From the NCBI GenBank assembly GCA_964439215.1, contig CAYTNY010000105.1, forward strand, positions 1 through 6,614: DNA of 6,614 bases, given 5' to 3'. Origin of the DNA: CAYTNY01 sp964439215. GTDB taxonomy: Bacteria; Oederibacteriota; PGYV01; CAYTNY01. A model generated the notes under the pieces. The model was not told the DNA's origin. It ran no database searches and was given only the letters and a program-made list of their open reading frames with translations. Below, piece after piece: positions 1-6,362 of this stretch (positions within the stretch are counted from its first letter, which is position 1; every line of letters begins with the position of its first letter). The position numbers and the translations under genes were made by a program.

Positions 1-15
1 TCTTTGAACTTTGAA

Positions 16-2085
16 CTATTTTATAACCACCGCTGCCCCGATTTTTCTGTTTGTCATATAGTCGTTTTTCGCTTCTAAAACGTAATAATATATCCCGTTG
101 CCAAGAGTGCCGCTTGGGATCCATTCTATTTCATGTACATCAGGAACAAGTTCCGTCATCTGCGATTTGCCTATGAGCCTGTCGCCGTATGTGTATATAT
201 AAAGATTCAGCTCTTCAATTTTTCCTTCTGTTTTAAACCTGACTTTGATTTTTGACCCGTCCGACGGATTCGGATAGGTGACATGCTCCGTCACATTTAT
301 CTGCTCCGGAAACTGGTCAAAACTCCAGGTCGGAGTTATCGTCGCAGTAGGAGTTACTGTTACGGTAGGAGTTATTGTGGGAGTGGGAACCATAACAAGA
401 CTTATATTGTCAATAAGAACCGTATAGTTCTGATTTGTATTCGCGATAAGCCTGTATATATTTATAGATGGAGGTACCGTAAGAAAAACATCATCCAGCC
501 GCACGCGCGCGGTTTTCCACGATGACGTAATTCCCCCAACCATAATTCCGATATCAAGAGCCTCTCGTATGGCATCCTTTTCCGGAGTGTCGTCAGGCTC
601 GGAGTTCCACAGGTTCCAGTCCATAATCAGAAAAAGCGAAGAAACCGTTCCCGCGGCAGACCGTATATCAAACTGGATATGCGTATTATCTTCCACCTGC
701 ACCGCGTCCCTCTGCCAGCTTGCTTCCTGCCACCAGTCCGGATCAATGAATTCTATCCTCATCGCGTTTCCGGGAGCGCCTTCAGATGTTTCTGTAATAG
801 ATGCCCCGCCCCCTGTTGTTCCGTCGCTTAAAGCGGCTCCCGCGGTGTCTCCGTCATAAAAAATATCCGTAGGCAGAGGCGTGGGGGTTATTGTTGATGT
901 TGGCGTTATTGTCGGGGTTCCAAGATAAATTTCCGTAGGGGTAATAGTGGGAGTGCCGCAGTCTATAAAGTCTTTTGCGGGATCATTTATGTTTGTCTTC
1001 ACATACTGTCCTGCTGTAGTAAGACTTGTATCGTTCCAGGGCCCGTCCGGACAGGTTCCCTCCACAAGTTCCGAAGACGAGCGGTAATCATCGGAAAACG
1101 ACCAGGAAGCCCAGCTTATTGTCACTCCCTCGGTATTATTGCCGTTCATTATATCCAGAAATGCGTCAGCATTGTCATAATCATCGTTTCCATCGCCCGA
1201 AGCAGCCGATGTTCCCCACTCCGTGCAGAAAATAGGAAGTTCAGAAACAAACGGCGAGAGCATATCAGTACTGTGCGTTCCCGCGTAAAAATGAAAAGCA
1301 TACATTATATTTGAATAAGAAAGCGGATCATTCACAACATCCCAGCCCAGCTGCGACCAGTTCGGCGTTCCGACTATTATTACTGTTTCAGTATCATAGG
1401 TTCTTATTATTGGTATTATATCATCCGCGTATGTTTTTATTGCGTCCCAATCAACTCCATTCGGTTCATTGCATATTTCATAAAGAACGTGCCTCTTGCC
1501 TGCGTGTTCCCTTGCCATATCTTCCCAGAATGTTCTTGCGTATTCAATATTCTCATTCGGGTCGCCGTCCTCAAGTATGTGCCAGTCTATGAGCGCATAA
1601 ATCCCTCTGTCTTCGCACCAGTCAACGAGTTCATTTACCCTTGCCGTAAAACCCGAAGGATTGCTTTTATATCCGCCTGACTCAACATAAAGGGCAATTC
1701 TGAATACATCCGCGTTCATATCATAAGCTATAAAATCAAGCGAATCAGAGGTCAGGCAGCTGTCGTACCATTGCAGTCCGTGGCTTGAAACGCCCCGAAG
1801 CTGCACGGGGTTGCCGCACTCGCTCGTGAGCTGCAGCCCGTCAACCCGAAGTTTGCCGTTGAATTCAACAGGACGGGTAGGAACAAATTCTCCGGGACTC
1901 GGCGTGATCGTAAATGTAACCGTATGTGTCGCTGTTTCTGTAACCGTCTCTGTCGCTGTTTCTGTAACCGTCTGTGTCGCTGTTTCTGTAACCGTTTCTG
2001 TCACGGTAGGCGTAATTGTATCTGTAGCGAAAACAGCCGCCGGAACAATCATAATCACAGCTGCAAGCAGTATTTTTTTCAGCAT
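16..2085 (-). CDS. Secreted modular GH5 endoglucanase (subfamily 2-like) with sorting-like tail
   Basis: Predicted endo-beta-1,4-glucanase (cellulase), 689 aa. The start is the ATG at 2085: AAGGAG (2094-2099) lies 8 bases upstream, whereas the in-frame TTG at 2091 would leave only 2. Residues 1-20 form a Sec signal peptide ending VFA. A Thr-rich repeat follows (21-64), then the GH5 domain (about 73-368). Landmarks are RGVSSHGLQWY (97-107), R129, DWH (167-169), NEP with acid/base E207, HFY (H265, Y267) and TEWG with nucleophile E289. The RGVSSHGLQW and DWHILEDGDPN blocks are typical of GH5 subfamily 2. A TPTITPT linker (377-407) leads to a beta-sandwich-like region (408-565) ending VLIDNISL, as in several carbohydrate-binding modules. 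A second linker (566-587) leads to a C-terminal domain with YPNP (604-607) and NGIYYYVLEA, resembling FlgD-like or T9SS-type sorting domains. All catalytic residues are present. It follows the lacI gene by 49 bases and is probably co-transcribed. GH5 assignment is firm; the binding module and export route are inference. Confidence 0.93.
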   Translation of the reverse strand: MLKKILLAAVIMIVPAAVFATDTITPTVTETVTETATQTVTETATETVTETATHTVTFTITPSPGEFVPTRPVEFNGKLRVDGLQLTSECGNPVQLRGVSSHGLQWYDSCLTSDSLDFIAYDMNADVFRIALYVESGGYKSNPSGFTARVNELVDWCEDRGIYALIDWHILEDGDPNENIEYARTFWEDMAREHAGKRHVLYEICNEPNGVDWDAIKTYADDIIPIIRTYDTETVIIVGTPNWSQLGWDVVNDPLSYSNIMYAFHFYAGTHSTDMLSPFVSELPIFCTEWGTSAASGDGNDDYDNADAFLDIMNGNNTEGVTISWASWSFSDDYRSSSELVEGTCPDGPWNDTSLTTAGQYVKTNINDPAKDFIDCGTPTITPTEIYLGTPTITPTSTITPTPLPTDIFYDGDTAGAALSDGTTGGGASITETSEGAPGNAMRIEFIDPDWWQEASWQRDAVQVEDNTHIQFDIRSAAGTVSSLFLIMDWNLWNSEPDDTPEKDAIREALDIGIMVGGITSSWKTARVRLDDVFLTVPPSINIYRLIANTNQNYTVLIDNISLVMVPTPTITPTVTVTPTATITPTWSFDQFPEQINVTEHVTYPNPSDGSKIKVRFKTEGKIEELNLYIYTYGDRLIGKSQMTELVPDVHEIEWIPSGTLGNGIYYYVLEAKNDYMTNRKIGAAVVIK
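1916..2002 (-). repeat. 24-bp tandem repeats coding a Thr-rich octapeptide
   Basis: Three full 24-base units (1916-1939, 1940-1963, 1964-1987) and a partial fourth begin with GTAACCGT on the plus strand and differ by one or two bases. On the coding strand each unit encodes TVTETAT plus Q, E or H. They form the Thr-rich stretch between the GH5 signal peptide and catalytic domain. A unit divisible by three allows copy-number change without frameshift. Probable spacer, possibly O-glycosylated. Confidence 0.9.
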
Positions 2086-2093
2086 AATCAATT

Positions 2094-2099
2094 CTCCTT
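2094..2099 (-). promoter_or_regulatory. Ribosome binding site deciding the GH5 start
   Basis: AAGGAG on the minus strand, 8 bases before the ATG at 2085. It fits that ATG and not the upstream in-frame TTG at 2091, only 2 bases away, so the protein begins MLKKILLAAV. Confidence 0.85.
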
Positions 2100-2134
2100 A
2101 TTCAAGCCCCAAACATCCGTTATCAGGCCCGCTT

Positions 2135-3127
2135 TTACGCGGAGCCGCGCACCAGGAGTTCAGGTTTAAATACTTCTATTTCATATTTTTTTTCCGGGTC
2201 CTCAATCATATCCATTATCATTTCAAATGCCCTTGTACCCATCTCAAACACAGGCTGCTTTACTGTTGTAAGCTCCGGAGACGAAAGGGACCCCGAATCA
2301 AGGCCGTCATATCCTATTATGGCGATATCGTCAGGGATTTTTACGCCTGTGTCTTTCGCGTGCCTCATCATACCCATAGCAACAAGATCACCCGCACCCA
2401 CAAAAACCGCGTCAATGCCTGGCTTTGCTTCAAGCATCTCTTTGCATATATCTTTCCCTTCCGGGAAATTGTAAAATCTGCTCTCCATAACCAGTTCTTT
2501 GTCAAATTCCATACCGCTGTCCTTCAGTGCCTTTCTATAGCCGCCAAGCCTCTCTTTCACATTAACCATTTCGCCGTATGCTCCTACCACGAGCCCTATC
2601 TTTTTTCTTCCGGACTTTATAAGATGCATAACCGCGTCATATGACCCCTGAAAGCCGTCTCCCTTAACCCCCGCAAAACCTTCCACCACATCTTCCACAA
2701 AGACTATGGGTCTTTTTTCTTCATTATACAGCGCCGCAATTTCCTTATTCATTGCCATATTTATGGCAATGACACCGTCGCATATGCGCCCGAAAAGCAT
2801 CTCCCTGAACCCCTCTTCTTCCTGCCCGCTTTTAAACGGGAAATTAAAAGTCCTGTATTTTGTCTCTTTAAGTTCATTGTCTATTCCATTGAGAATGTCA
2901 GTCTTAAAGGGGCCGTAAAAAAGATGCGATGCTATGGCTATTGTATTTGTTTTCCCTTTTACAAGGCTGCGGCCTATTGAGTTCGGATAATAATTAAGCT
3001 CTTTGGCTGCTTTTAAAACTTTTTCTTTTGTGCCGTCGCTTATCCTGCTGTCCCCCCTCAGAACCATAGACACTGTTGTCGGCGTAACTCCGACTTTCCT
3101 TGCCACATCTTTAATGGTTGCTCCCAA
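2135..3127 (-). CDS. LacI-family transcriptional regulator of the glucanase locus
   Basis: Cytoplasmic DNA-binding regulator of 330 aa, the usual LacI/GalR length. Residues 3-23 (ATIKDVARKVGVTPTTVSMVL) are the N-terminal helix-turn-helix. YYPNSIGRSL (46-55) is the hinge helix, with L55 at the position that inserts into the central CG step of LacI-type operators. Residues 60-327 form the periplasmic-binding-protein-like effector domain, including DGVIAIN (117-123), DAVFVGAGDLVAMG (239-252), IPDDIAIIGYDG (264-275) and LTTVKQP (286-292). The start is TTG at 3127: AGGAGG (3136-3141) is 8 bases upstream, and the next ATG (codon 21) would delete the recognition helix. Placed between two glucanase genes, with matching operator-like palindromes before itself and GH9, it is probably an autoregulated repressor of cellulose-degradation genes, comparable in role to CelR of Thermobifida. 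The inducer cannot be read from sequence; a cello-oligosaccharide is a guess. Confidence 0.95.
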   Translation of the reverse strand: MGATIKDVARKVGVTPTTVSMVLRGDSRISDGTKEKVLKAAKELNYYPNSIGRSLVKGKTNTIAIASHLFYGPFKTDILNGIDNELKETKYRTFNFPFKSGQEEEGFREMLFGRICDGVIAINMAMNKEIAALYNEEKRPIVFVEDVVEGFAGVKGDGFQGSYDAVMHLIKSGRKKIGLVVGAYGEMVNVKERLGGYRKALKDSGMEFDKELVMESRFYNFPEGKDICKEMLEAKPGIDAVFVGAGDLVAMGMMRHAKDTGVKIPDDIAIIGYDGLDSGSLSSPELTTVKQPVFEMGTRAFEMIMDMIEDPEKKYEIEVFKPELLVRGSA

Positions 3128-3135
3128 TTCCTGTT

Positions 3136-3141
3136 CCTCCT
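3136..3141 (-). promoter_or_regulatory. Ribosome binding site for the TTG-initiated lacI gene
   Basis: Consensus AGGAGG on the minus strand, 8 bases before the TTG at 3127. The strong site and ideal spacing support a non-ATG start here; no ATG exists between it and the helix-turn-helix codons. Confidence 0.85.
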
Positions 3142-3150
3142 GAAATATGA

Positions 3151-3162
3151 TTTAACGTTATA
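3151..3162. promoter_or_regulatory. Candidate LacI-family operator O2 in the lacI leader
   Basis: Plus-strand TTTAACGTTATA shares the TTTAACGTT core with the two other sites, in the opposite orientation. Its centre is 32 bp from that of O1 (3183-3194), close to three helical turns, so two dimers would lie on the same DNA face. It lies about 30 bases into the predicted lacI transcript. It is the weakest match of the three. Confidence 0.55.
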
Positions 3163-3182
3163 TAAAACCCTTTTTCTGAAAT

Positions 3183-3194
3183 TTCAACGTTAAA
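3183..3194. promoter_or_regulatory. Candidate LacI-family operator O1 over the lacI start site
   Basis: Plus TTCAACGTTAAA, minus TTTAACGTTGAA: a near-palindrome with the central CG typical of LacI/GalR operators. The identical 12-mer occurs at 5078-5089 before the GH9 gene. It begins 2 bases after the lacI -10 box on the minus strand and so covers the predicted transcription start, a classical repression position. Supports autoregulation. Confidence 0.7.
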
Positions 3195-3196
3195 CC

Positions 3197-3225
3197 TTTA
3201 TATCAGATAAAAAGTTTTATGTCAA
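3197..3225 (-). promoter_or_regulatory. Sigma-70-type promoter of lacI (and probably GH5)
   Basis: On the minus strand TTGACA (3220-3225) is followed after exactly 17 bases by TATAAA (3197-3202), 11 of 12 consensus positions. Transcription should start near 3190, inside operator O1, giving a leader of roughly 60 bases before the TTG start. With no terminator after lacI, the GH5 gene is probably on the same transcript. Confidence 0.75.
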
Positions 3226-3285
3226 AAACTAATTCTCTGCTTTTGCGGAGCGCTGTATATTTAACTTTCAAAGAACAAAATACAT

Positions 3286-3315
3286 ATTATACCCTGCACT
3301 GTACTGCCGCATCAA
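3286..3315 (-). promoter_or_regulatory. Possible second, upstream lacI promoter
   Basis: Minus-strand TTGATG (3310-3315), an 18-base spacer and a perfect TATAAT (3286-3291), overlapping the GH9 stop codon. It would give a longer lacI transcript that crosses both operators. The -35 matches at only 4 of 6 positions, so this is a weaker candidate than 3197-3225. Confidence 0.3.
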
Positions 3316-5054
3316 TCAAGCTCGGCATTATCCGGCAAAAACGCCGCCAGAACATAAGCAAGGGGCGCATTCCAGTTAATCGCAACTTCATTGGAAGCAT
3401 ACGAATCAACATGATCAACAAAACATTTTGCCGGAGGCGTTCCAAAAGGAAGCGTTTTCAGAATCTTATCCTGTTTGTTTTTGTTCGGACCGCCCGCAAG
3501 ATACCCGGGCCATGGCTCCGGCCTCTTATCTCCCGCAGAAGGCCGGTGATGAATATTTTTCACGGAATAATCACCCACACCTGTTATATAGCATATCCCC
3601 AGGGGATTTTTCCCCATAACATAATCCAGTGATTCTCTTGCGCTGTTTTTATACTTTTCATCAAATGTGAGATCATACATCCTGAGCAGATTTATCGCGT
3701 AATTCAGGCTTATGGAATTAGACCCCCATACATAATCGTCTTCTCTCATAACATTTCTATATCCGTCTTCGCTTATTCTTGCCAGAAGATCTTTGCCGTG
3801 CTCCAGCACTTCATTTTTCAGCTCTTCGACGACCTGTTTGGATCTGCTTTCTCTGCCGGATTCTATATACGCCATAACCGCAAACTCTTTTACCTGCTGC
3901 CAGGAAACCGCACGGTCAAATACCGGATTAAAATTTTTATATTTCTCCTCAAAATATTCCCTGTATTCATCCCTGCCTGCTGCCGCAAAAAGTTCAGCAG
4001 CGGCCCACAACCGCTCATCAGAATCATCCCCGTCGCCGTACTGGCCTGTTTTTACGTCTCCGGGATTTTTATAACCGCCTTCGGGAACTGTTCCCGGATT
4101 TTTCTTAAGCCATTTCCAGGCCTTTTCCGCGTGCTCAAGACACTTTTCCGCATACTCTTTATCATACTCCCTGAAAACACCGTGAGCCAGAGCCATTGCC
4201 GCGGCAAAATCAGCGGTTCCCGCGGAAGATAAGCCGATCACAAAAAACGAACTGTTGTCGTCCTCCGGCATAAGGTCCATATCCGGAAAAGTCAAAGGAG
4301 TTGTTTTATGATATACCGCACCGTCATTTCTCTGCATTTTCATCATCCAGTCAAGACTGTACTTTAATTCATTTAATACATCAGGTAATTTTTTATCTTT
4401 TTGATTCCCGGGTATTCCCGTGCCTGTATTCTCAAGCCTCTGCTTATATTTTTTAAACATTAAAAGAAGAGTGCCGGTTGATACCGCGTTATTAACCGTA
4501 TATTTTCCATAATCCCCCGCATCGTGCCAGCCTCCCGCAGCATCTATAAGCCTGCCGTCGTCTTTTCCGACAGACGGATGGATCTCCGCTTTTTCAGTAT
4601 GGCAGGCATCGTGCCCGAAACCGTCGTCCCCGGATATTTTCTGCCCGCATCTCCATAAATAATATCCATGCATAACTTTCCTGAACACATCCGAATAAAT
4701 ATCTTCTTTTATCTCAAATGTACGGGAAATCCCTGCCCTGTCAATATCAATATAATATTTTCCCGGTTTATCAAATTCAGAAAAATCCCCTATCCAGCAG
4801 CTGTCTCCGGATTCACTGTCTTTTACCGGCCCCTTCATTTGGTTTGAATACATCCATTTTTTATCTGCTCTTCTGTAAATCGTAAAATACGTTGCTTCTT
4901 TTATTCCTGTAATAAATTTTGTGTCGCCCGGCCTGTACCCGACCTGATTTATATGTATGCTCTTTTCCTTTGCAAACAGCGGCCCGGAAAGAAAAAATAC
5001 GGTCATAATGCAGAAAAACGAAAAAACACATATCTTTGTTCCTATTGTATCCAT
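3312..5054 (-). CDS. Secreted GH9 glucanase with N-terminal Ig-like domain
   Basis: Predicted beta-1,4-glucanase, 580 aa. The ATG at 5054 is chosen because GGAGG (5060-5064) lies 5 bases upstream; the in-frame GTG (5069) and ATG (5066) precede or overlap that site. Residues 1-28 are a signal peptide (SGPLFA end, no lipobox). Residues 31-115 (IHINQVGYRPG...) match the CelD_N Ig-like domain. The (alpha/alpha)6 GH9 domain spans about 117-573: DAGDYGKY (178-185) carries the Asp pair of the catalytic base (D178, D181), TGQYGDGDDSDERLWAAAELF lies at 336-356, HHRPS at 502-506, and DSYASNEVAINWNAP (550-564) holds acid E556. C136, C151, H152 and H177 are arranged like the structural zinc site of C. 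thermocellum CelD. Unlike the GH5 enzyme it has no linker, binding module or sorting tail, so it may stay periplasmic and cut shorter chains. Its own promoter carries an operator. Family is firm; endo- versus exo-action is unresolved. Confidence 0.94.
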   Translation of the reverse strand: MDTIGTKICVFSFFCIMTVFFLSGPLFAKEKSIHINQVGYRPGDTKFITGIKEATYFTIYRRADKKWMYSNQMKGPVKDSESGDSCWIGDFSEFDKPGKYYIDIDRAGISRTFEIKEDIYSDVFRKVMHGYYLWRCGQKISGDDGFGHDACHTEKAEIHPSVGKDDGRLIDAAGGWHDAGDYGKYTVNNAVSTGTLLLMFKKYKQRLENTGTGIPGNQKDKKLPDVLNELKYSLDWMMKMQRNDGAVYHKTTPLTFPDMDLMPEDDNSSFFVIGLSSAGTADFAAAMALAHGVFREYDKEYAEKCLEHAEKAWKWLKKNPGTVPEGGYKNPGDVKTGQYGDGDDSDERLWAAAELFAAAGRDEYREYFEEKYKNFNPVFDRAVSWQQVKEFAVMAYIESGRESRSKQVVEELKNEVLEHGKDLLARISEDGYRNVMREDDYVWGSNSISLNYAINLLRMYDLTFDEKYKNSARESLDYVMGKNPLGICYITGVGDYSVKNIHHRPSAGDKRPEPWPGYLAGGPNKNKQDKILKTLPFGTPPAKCFVDHVDSYASNEVAINWNAPLAYVLAAFLPDNAELD

Positions 5055-5059
5055 AATAT

Positions 5060-5064
5060 CCTCC
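5060..5064 (-). promoter_or_regulatory. Ribosome binding site deciding the GH9 start
   Basis: GGAGG on the minus strand, 5 bases before the ATG at 5054. The divergent gene uses the same layout (GGAGG, 5 bases, ATG), which supports this start over the longer in-frame GTG and ATG. Confidence 0.8.
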
Positions 5065-5077
5065 ATCACATTTTTGC

Positions 5078-5089
5078 TTCAACGTTAAA
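5078..5089. promoter_or_regulatory. Candidate LacI-family operator before GH9
   Basis: Identical 12-mer to O1 of lacI (plus TTCAACGTTAAA, minus TTTAACGTTGAA), with a central CG. It begins 3 bases downstream of the GH9 -10 box and so covers the predicted start site, nearly the same geometry as at lacI. It points to direct repression of GH9 by the LacI-family protein encoded next to it. Confidence 0.72.
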
Positions 5090-5092
5090 ATA

Positions 5093-5121
5093 ACAATACA
5101 TTAAATCCGAAAAGGTTGCAA
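5093..5121 (-). promoter_or_regulatory. Promoter of the GH9 gene, with A/T-rich upstream tract
   Basis: Minus-strand TTGCAA (5116-5121), a 17-base spacer, then TATTGT (5093-5098); each hexamer matches 4 of 6 positions. An uninterrupted 24-base A/T tract (5121-5144) abuts the -35 and could act as an UP element compensating for weak boxes. Start is expected near 5086, inside the operator. Confidence 0.55.
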
Positions 5122-5172
5122 TAAAAATAATTTTTTTAAAAATTCATCTGTACAAAGACTTCAAAAACTGCA

Positions 5173-5201
5173 TTGACATAATAAATTTAAAATGATAAAA
5201 T
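5173..5201 (+). promoter_or_regulatory. Sigma-70-type promoter of the barrel-TPR gene
   Basis: TTGACA (5173-5178), a 17-base spacer and TAAAAT (5196-5201), 11 of 12 consensus positions. Start is expected near 5208, giving a leader of about 44 bases. No copy of the TTTAACGTT motif lies here, so this gene probably escapes the LacI-type control of its divergent neighbour. Confidence 0.75.
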
Positions 5202-5251
5202 TTTTTTAGCTGGTGGTTTTATCTTTTTTTATATTATTGATGGAGGTTATT

Positions 5252-6349
5252 ATGAAAAAGAGGGTTTCTGTTATCTTGCTTTCTTTATTTTTAAGCACAT
5301 CTGTTTTTGCGAATCTCAGCATTGATCTTAGAGTATTCGGCGGAATACTGCTGAATCCATCGGACCTGAAGGCAGATATATCCAAAACAGCCTGGTCCTT
5401 CGGTTACGAAGACGTTGACCTGGCAAGCAACCTTGGCGGCCTTACTGGCGTATACGGAGCTGCTTTCAGATTTTTTGCGGCTGAAAATGTTTCAATTGAC
5501 ATACTGGCTGATTTTTTCTTTACAGAAGAAGAGATCACAGCAACAGACCAGTCTGACGCTGTTATGTTCATTTCGCACGCGGCATTTTCAACGGTTTACG
5601 CCGGACTCGGCGCATCGTATTTCTTTGACCTCGGGAGCGAAAGCACGGTTAAGCCTTATATTTCCGCAAACGGCGGAGCGCTTATAATGGCTCAGGGCTT
5701 CTGGGAAGTCTGGACCGACCCGGAAAATACAAATATGCTGTTCAATCCCCTTTACAATGTTGATGAAACCGACCCTGACTACAATGCCTACTCTGTATAT
5801 GATTTCCCTATGGGCTTTGGCGGACAGATAGAGGCAGGAGCGAATATTATGCTCAGCGAATCTATCGGCGTAAACTTTTACGCAGGATACCGCATTGCGT
5901 CTGTTCCTGTTTCCTACCCCGACGAAGGCATATGGAGCGAAAACAATAATCTTGACTCACAAAATGAACCTATATACACAGCAGAATCTCTTGACCTTTC
6001 AGGCCCGTTCTTCGGAGCAGGAATGTCATTCGCCGTAGGCGAAGCGTCAAAACCGTCAGAAACAACACAGCAGCCGGAAACAACACAGCAGCCGGCAGAA
6101 ACGGGCGGCGCCTCAAAATATGAAAAATACGGCGACTACTATTACAAAGCCAAAGACTTCAGCGCCGCACTAAAATACTATGCGGCAGCAAGAAAACAGA
6201 CGCCTCAAAGAGCAGAGGTTTACAAAAAAATAGGCATGTGCTACTACTACCTGAAACAAAATTCCAATGCCGTAAGATACCTGCAGTACTACATAAGACT
6301 TAACCCTGATGATACGCAGATACGCGGCTGGATTAACAGAATGCAGTAA
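5252..6349 (+). CDS. Predicted outer-membrane beta-barrel protein with C-terminal TPR repeats
   Basis: Unrecognised family, 365 aa. ATG 5252 is chosen over the in-frame GTG at 5213 because GGAGG (5242-5246) sits 5 bases upstream and the protein then begins with a clean signal peptide (1-20, MKKRVSVILL...SVFA). Residues 21-262 show alternating hydrophobic, Gly- and aromatic-rich strands (GGLTGVYGAAFRFF, VYAGLGASYFF, IEAGANIML, VNFYAGYRIA, GPFFGAGMSF), as expected of an eight-strand-class outer-membrane barrel, with long acidic loops near 155-180 and 222-248. A Pro/Thr/Gln linker (263-287) with a duplicated PETTQQ unit follows. Residues 289-360 form two TPR-like helical pairs (YEKYGDYYYKAKDFSAALKYY and VYKKIGMCYYYLKQNSNAVRYL). 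The TPRs would face the periplasm and could bind a protein partner. The gene has its own promoter and terminator, so it is monocistronic. A link to cellulose use rests only on position. Confidence 0.85.
   Translation: MKKRVSVILLSLFLSTSVFANLSIDLRVFGGILLNPSDLKADISKTAWSFGYEDVDLASNLGGLTGVYGAAFRFFAAENVSIDILADFFFTEEEITATDQSDAVMFISHAAFSTVYAGLGASYFFDLGSESTVKPYISANGGALIMAQGFWEVWTDPENTNMLFNPLYNVDETDPDYNAYSVYDFPMGFGGQIEAGANIMLSESIGVNFYAGYRIASVPVSYPDEGIWSENNNLDSQNEPIYTAESLDLSGPFFGAGMSFAVGEASKPSETTQQPETTQQPAETGGASKYEKYGDYYYKAKDFSAALKYYAAARKQTPQRAEVYKKIGMCYYYLKQNSNAVRYLQYYIRLNPDDTQIRGWINRMQ
6059..6094 (+). repeat. Two 18-bp tandem repeats in the barrel-TPR linker
   Basis: Two perfect 18-base copies (6059-6076 and 6077-6094), each starting GAAACAACACAG, encode the ETTQQP linker units between barrel and TPR. 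Perfect identity suggests a recent in-frame duplication. Confidence 0.9.
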
Positions 6350-6362
6350 AATTCAAATATCC

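Noticed and set aside
4..17. TTTGAAC direct repeat beside the GH5 stop codon
   Set aside because: Two 7-base copies next to a stop codon are easily due to chance, and too little flanking sequence is visible.
2141..2152. CGCGG/CCGCG inverted repeat at the 3' end of lacI
   Set aside because: Two-base loop, no T-run after it on the minus strand, and inside codons. It does not separate lacI from GH5.
1811..2644. Long plus-strand open frame opposite the GH5 5' end and lacI 3' end
   Set aside because: It is antisense to two well-supported genes, and its repetitive VSVTVSVAV stretch is the reverse reading of the Thr repeat codons. No ribosome binding site or domain seen.
3235..3250. Hairpin CTCCGC/GCAGAG with AAAA loop (minus strand) after GH9, as a terminator
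   Set aside because: The stem is short with a C-A mismatch on the minus strand, and the following bases (AATTAGTTTTT) are a broken U-tract. It may slow polymerase, but I cannot support a terminator call.
4886..4895. ATACGTTG inside GH9 as another operator copy
   Set aside because: Only the ACGTT part is shared; the flanking arm is not palindromic and the site lies mid-gene.
5055..5069. Longer GH9 start at GTG 5069 or ATG 5066
   Set aside because: Both would place the GGAGG (5060-5064) inside the coding sequence, and the extra MMEDI residues would add acidic residues before the signal peptide.
5213..5251. Longer start at GTG 5213 for the barrel-TPR gene
   Set aside because: No good ribosome binding site lies before it, it falls about 5 bases from the predicted transcription start, and it adds a second hydrophobic segment before a normal signal peptide.
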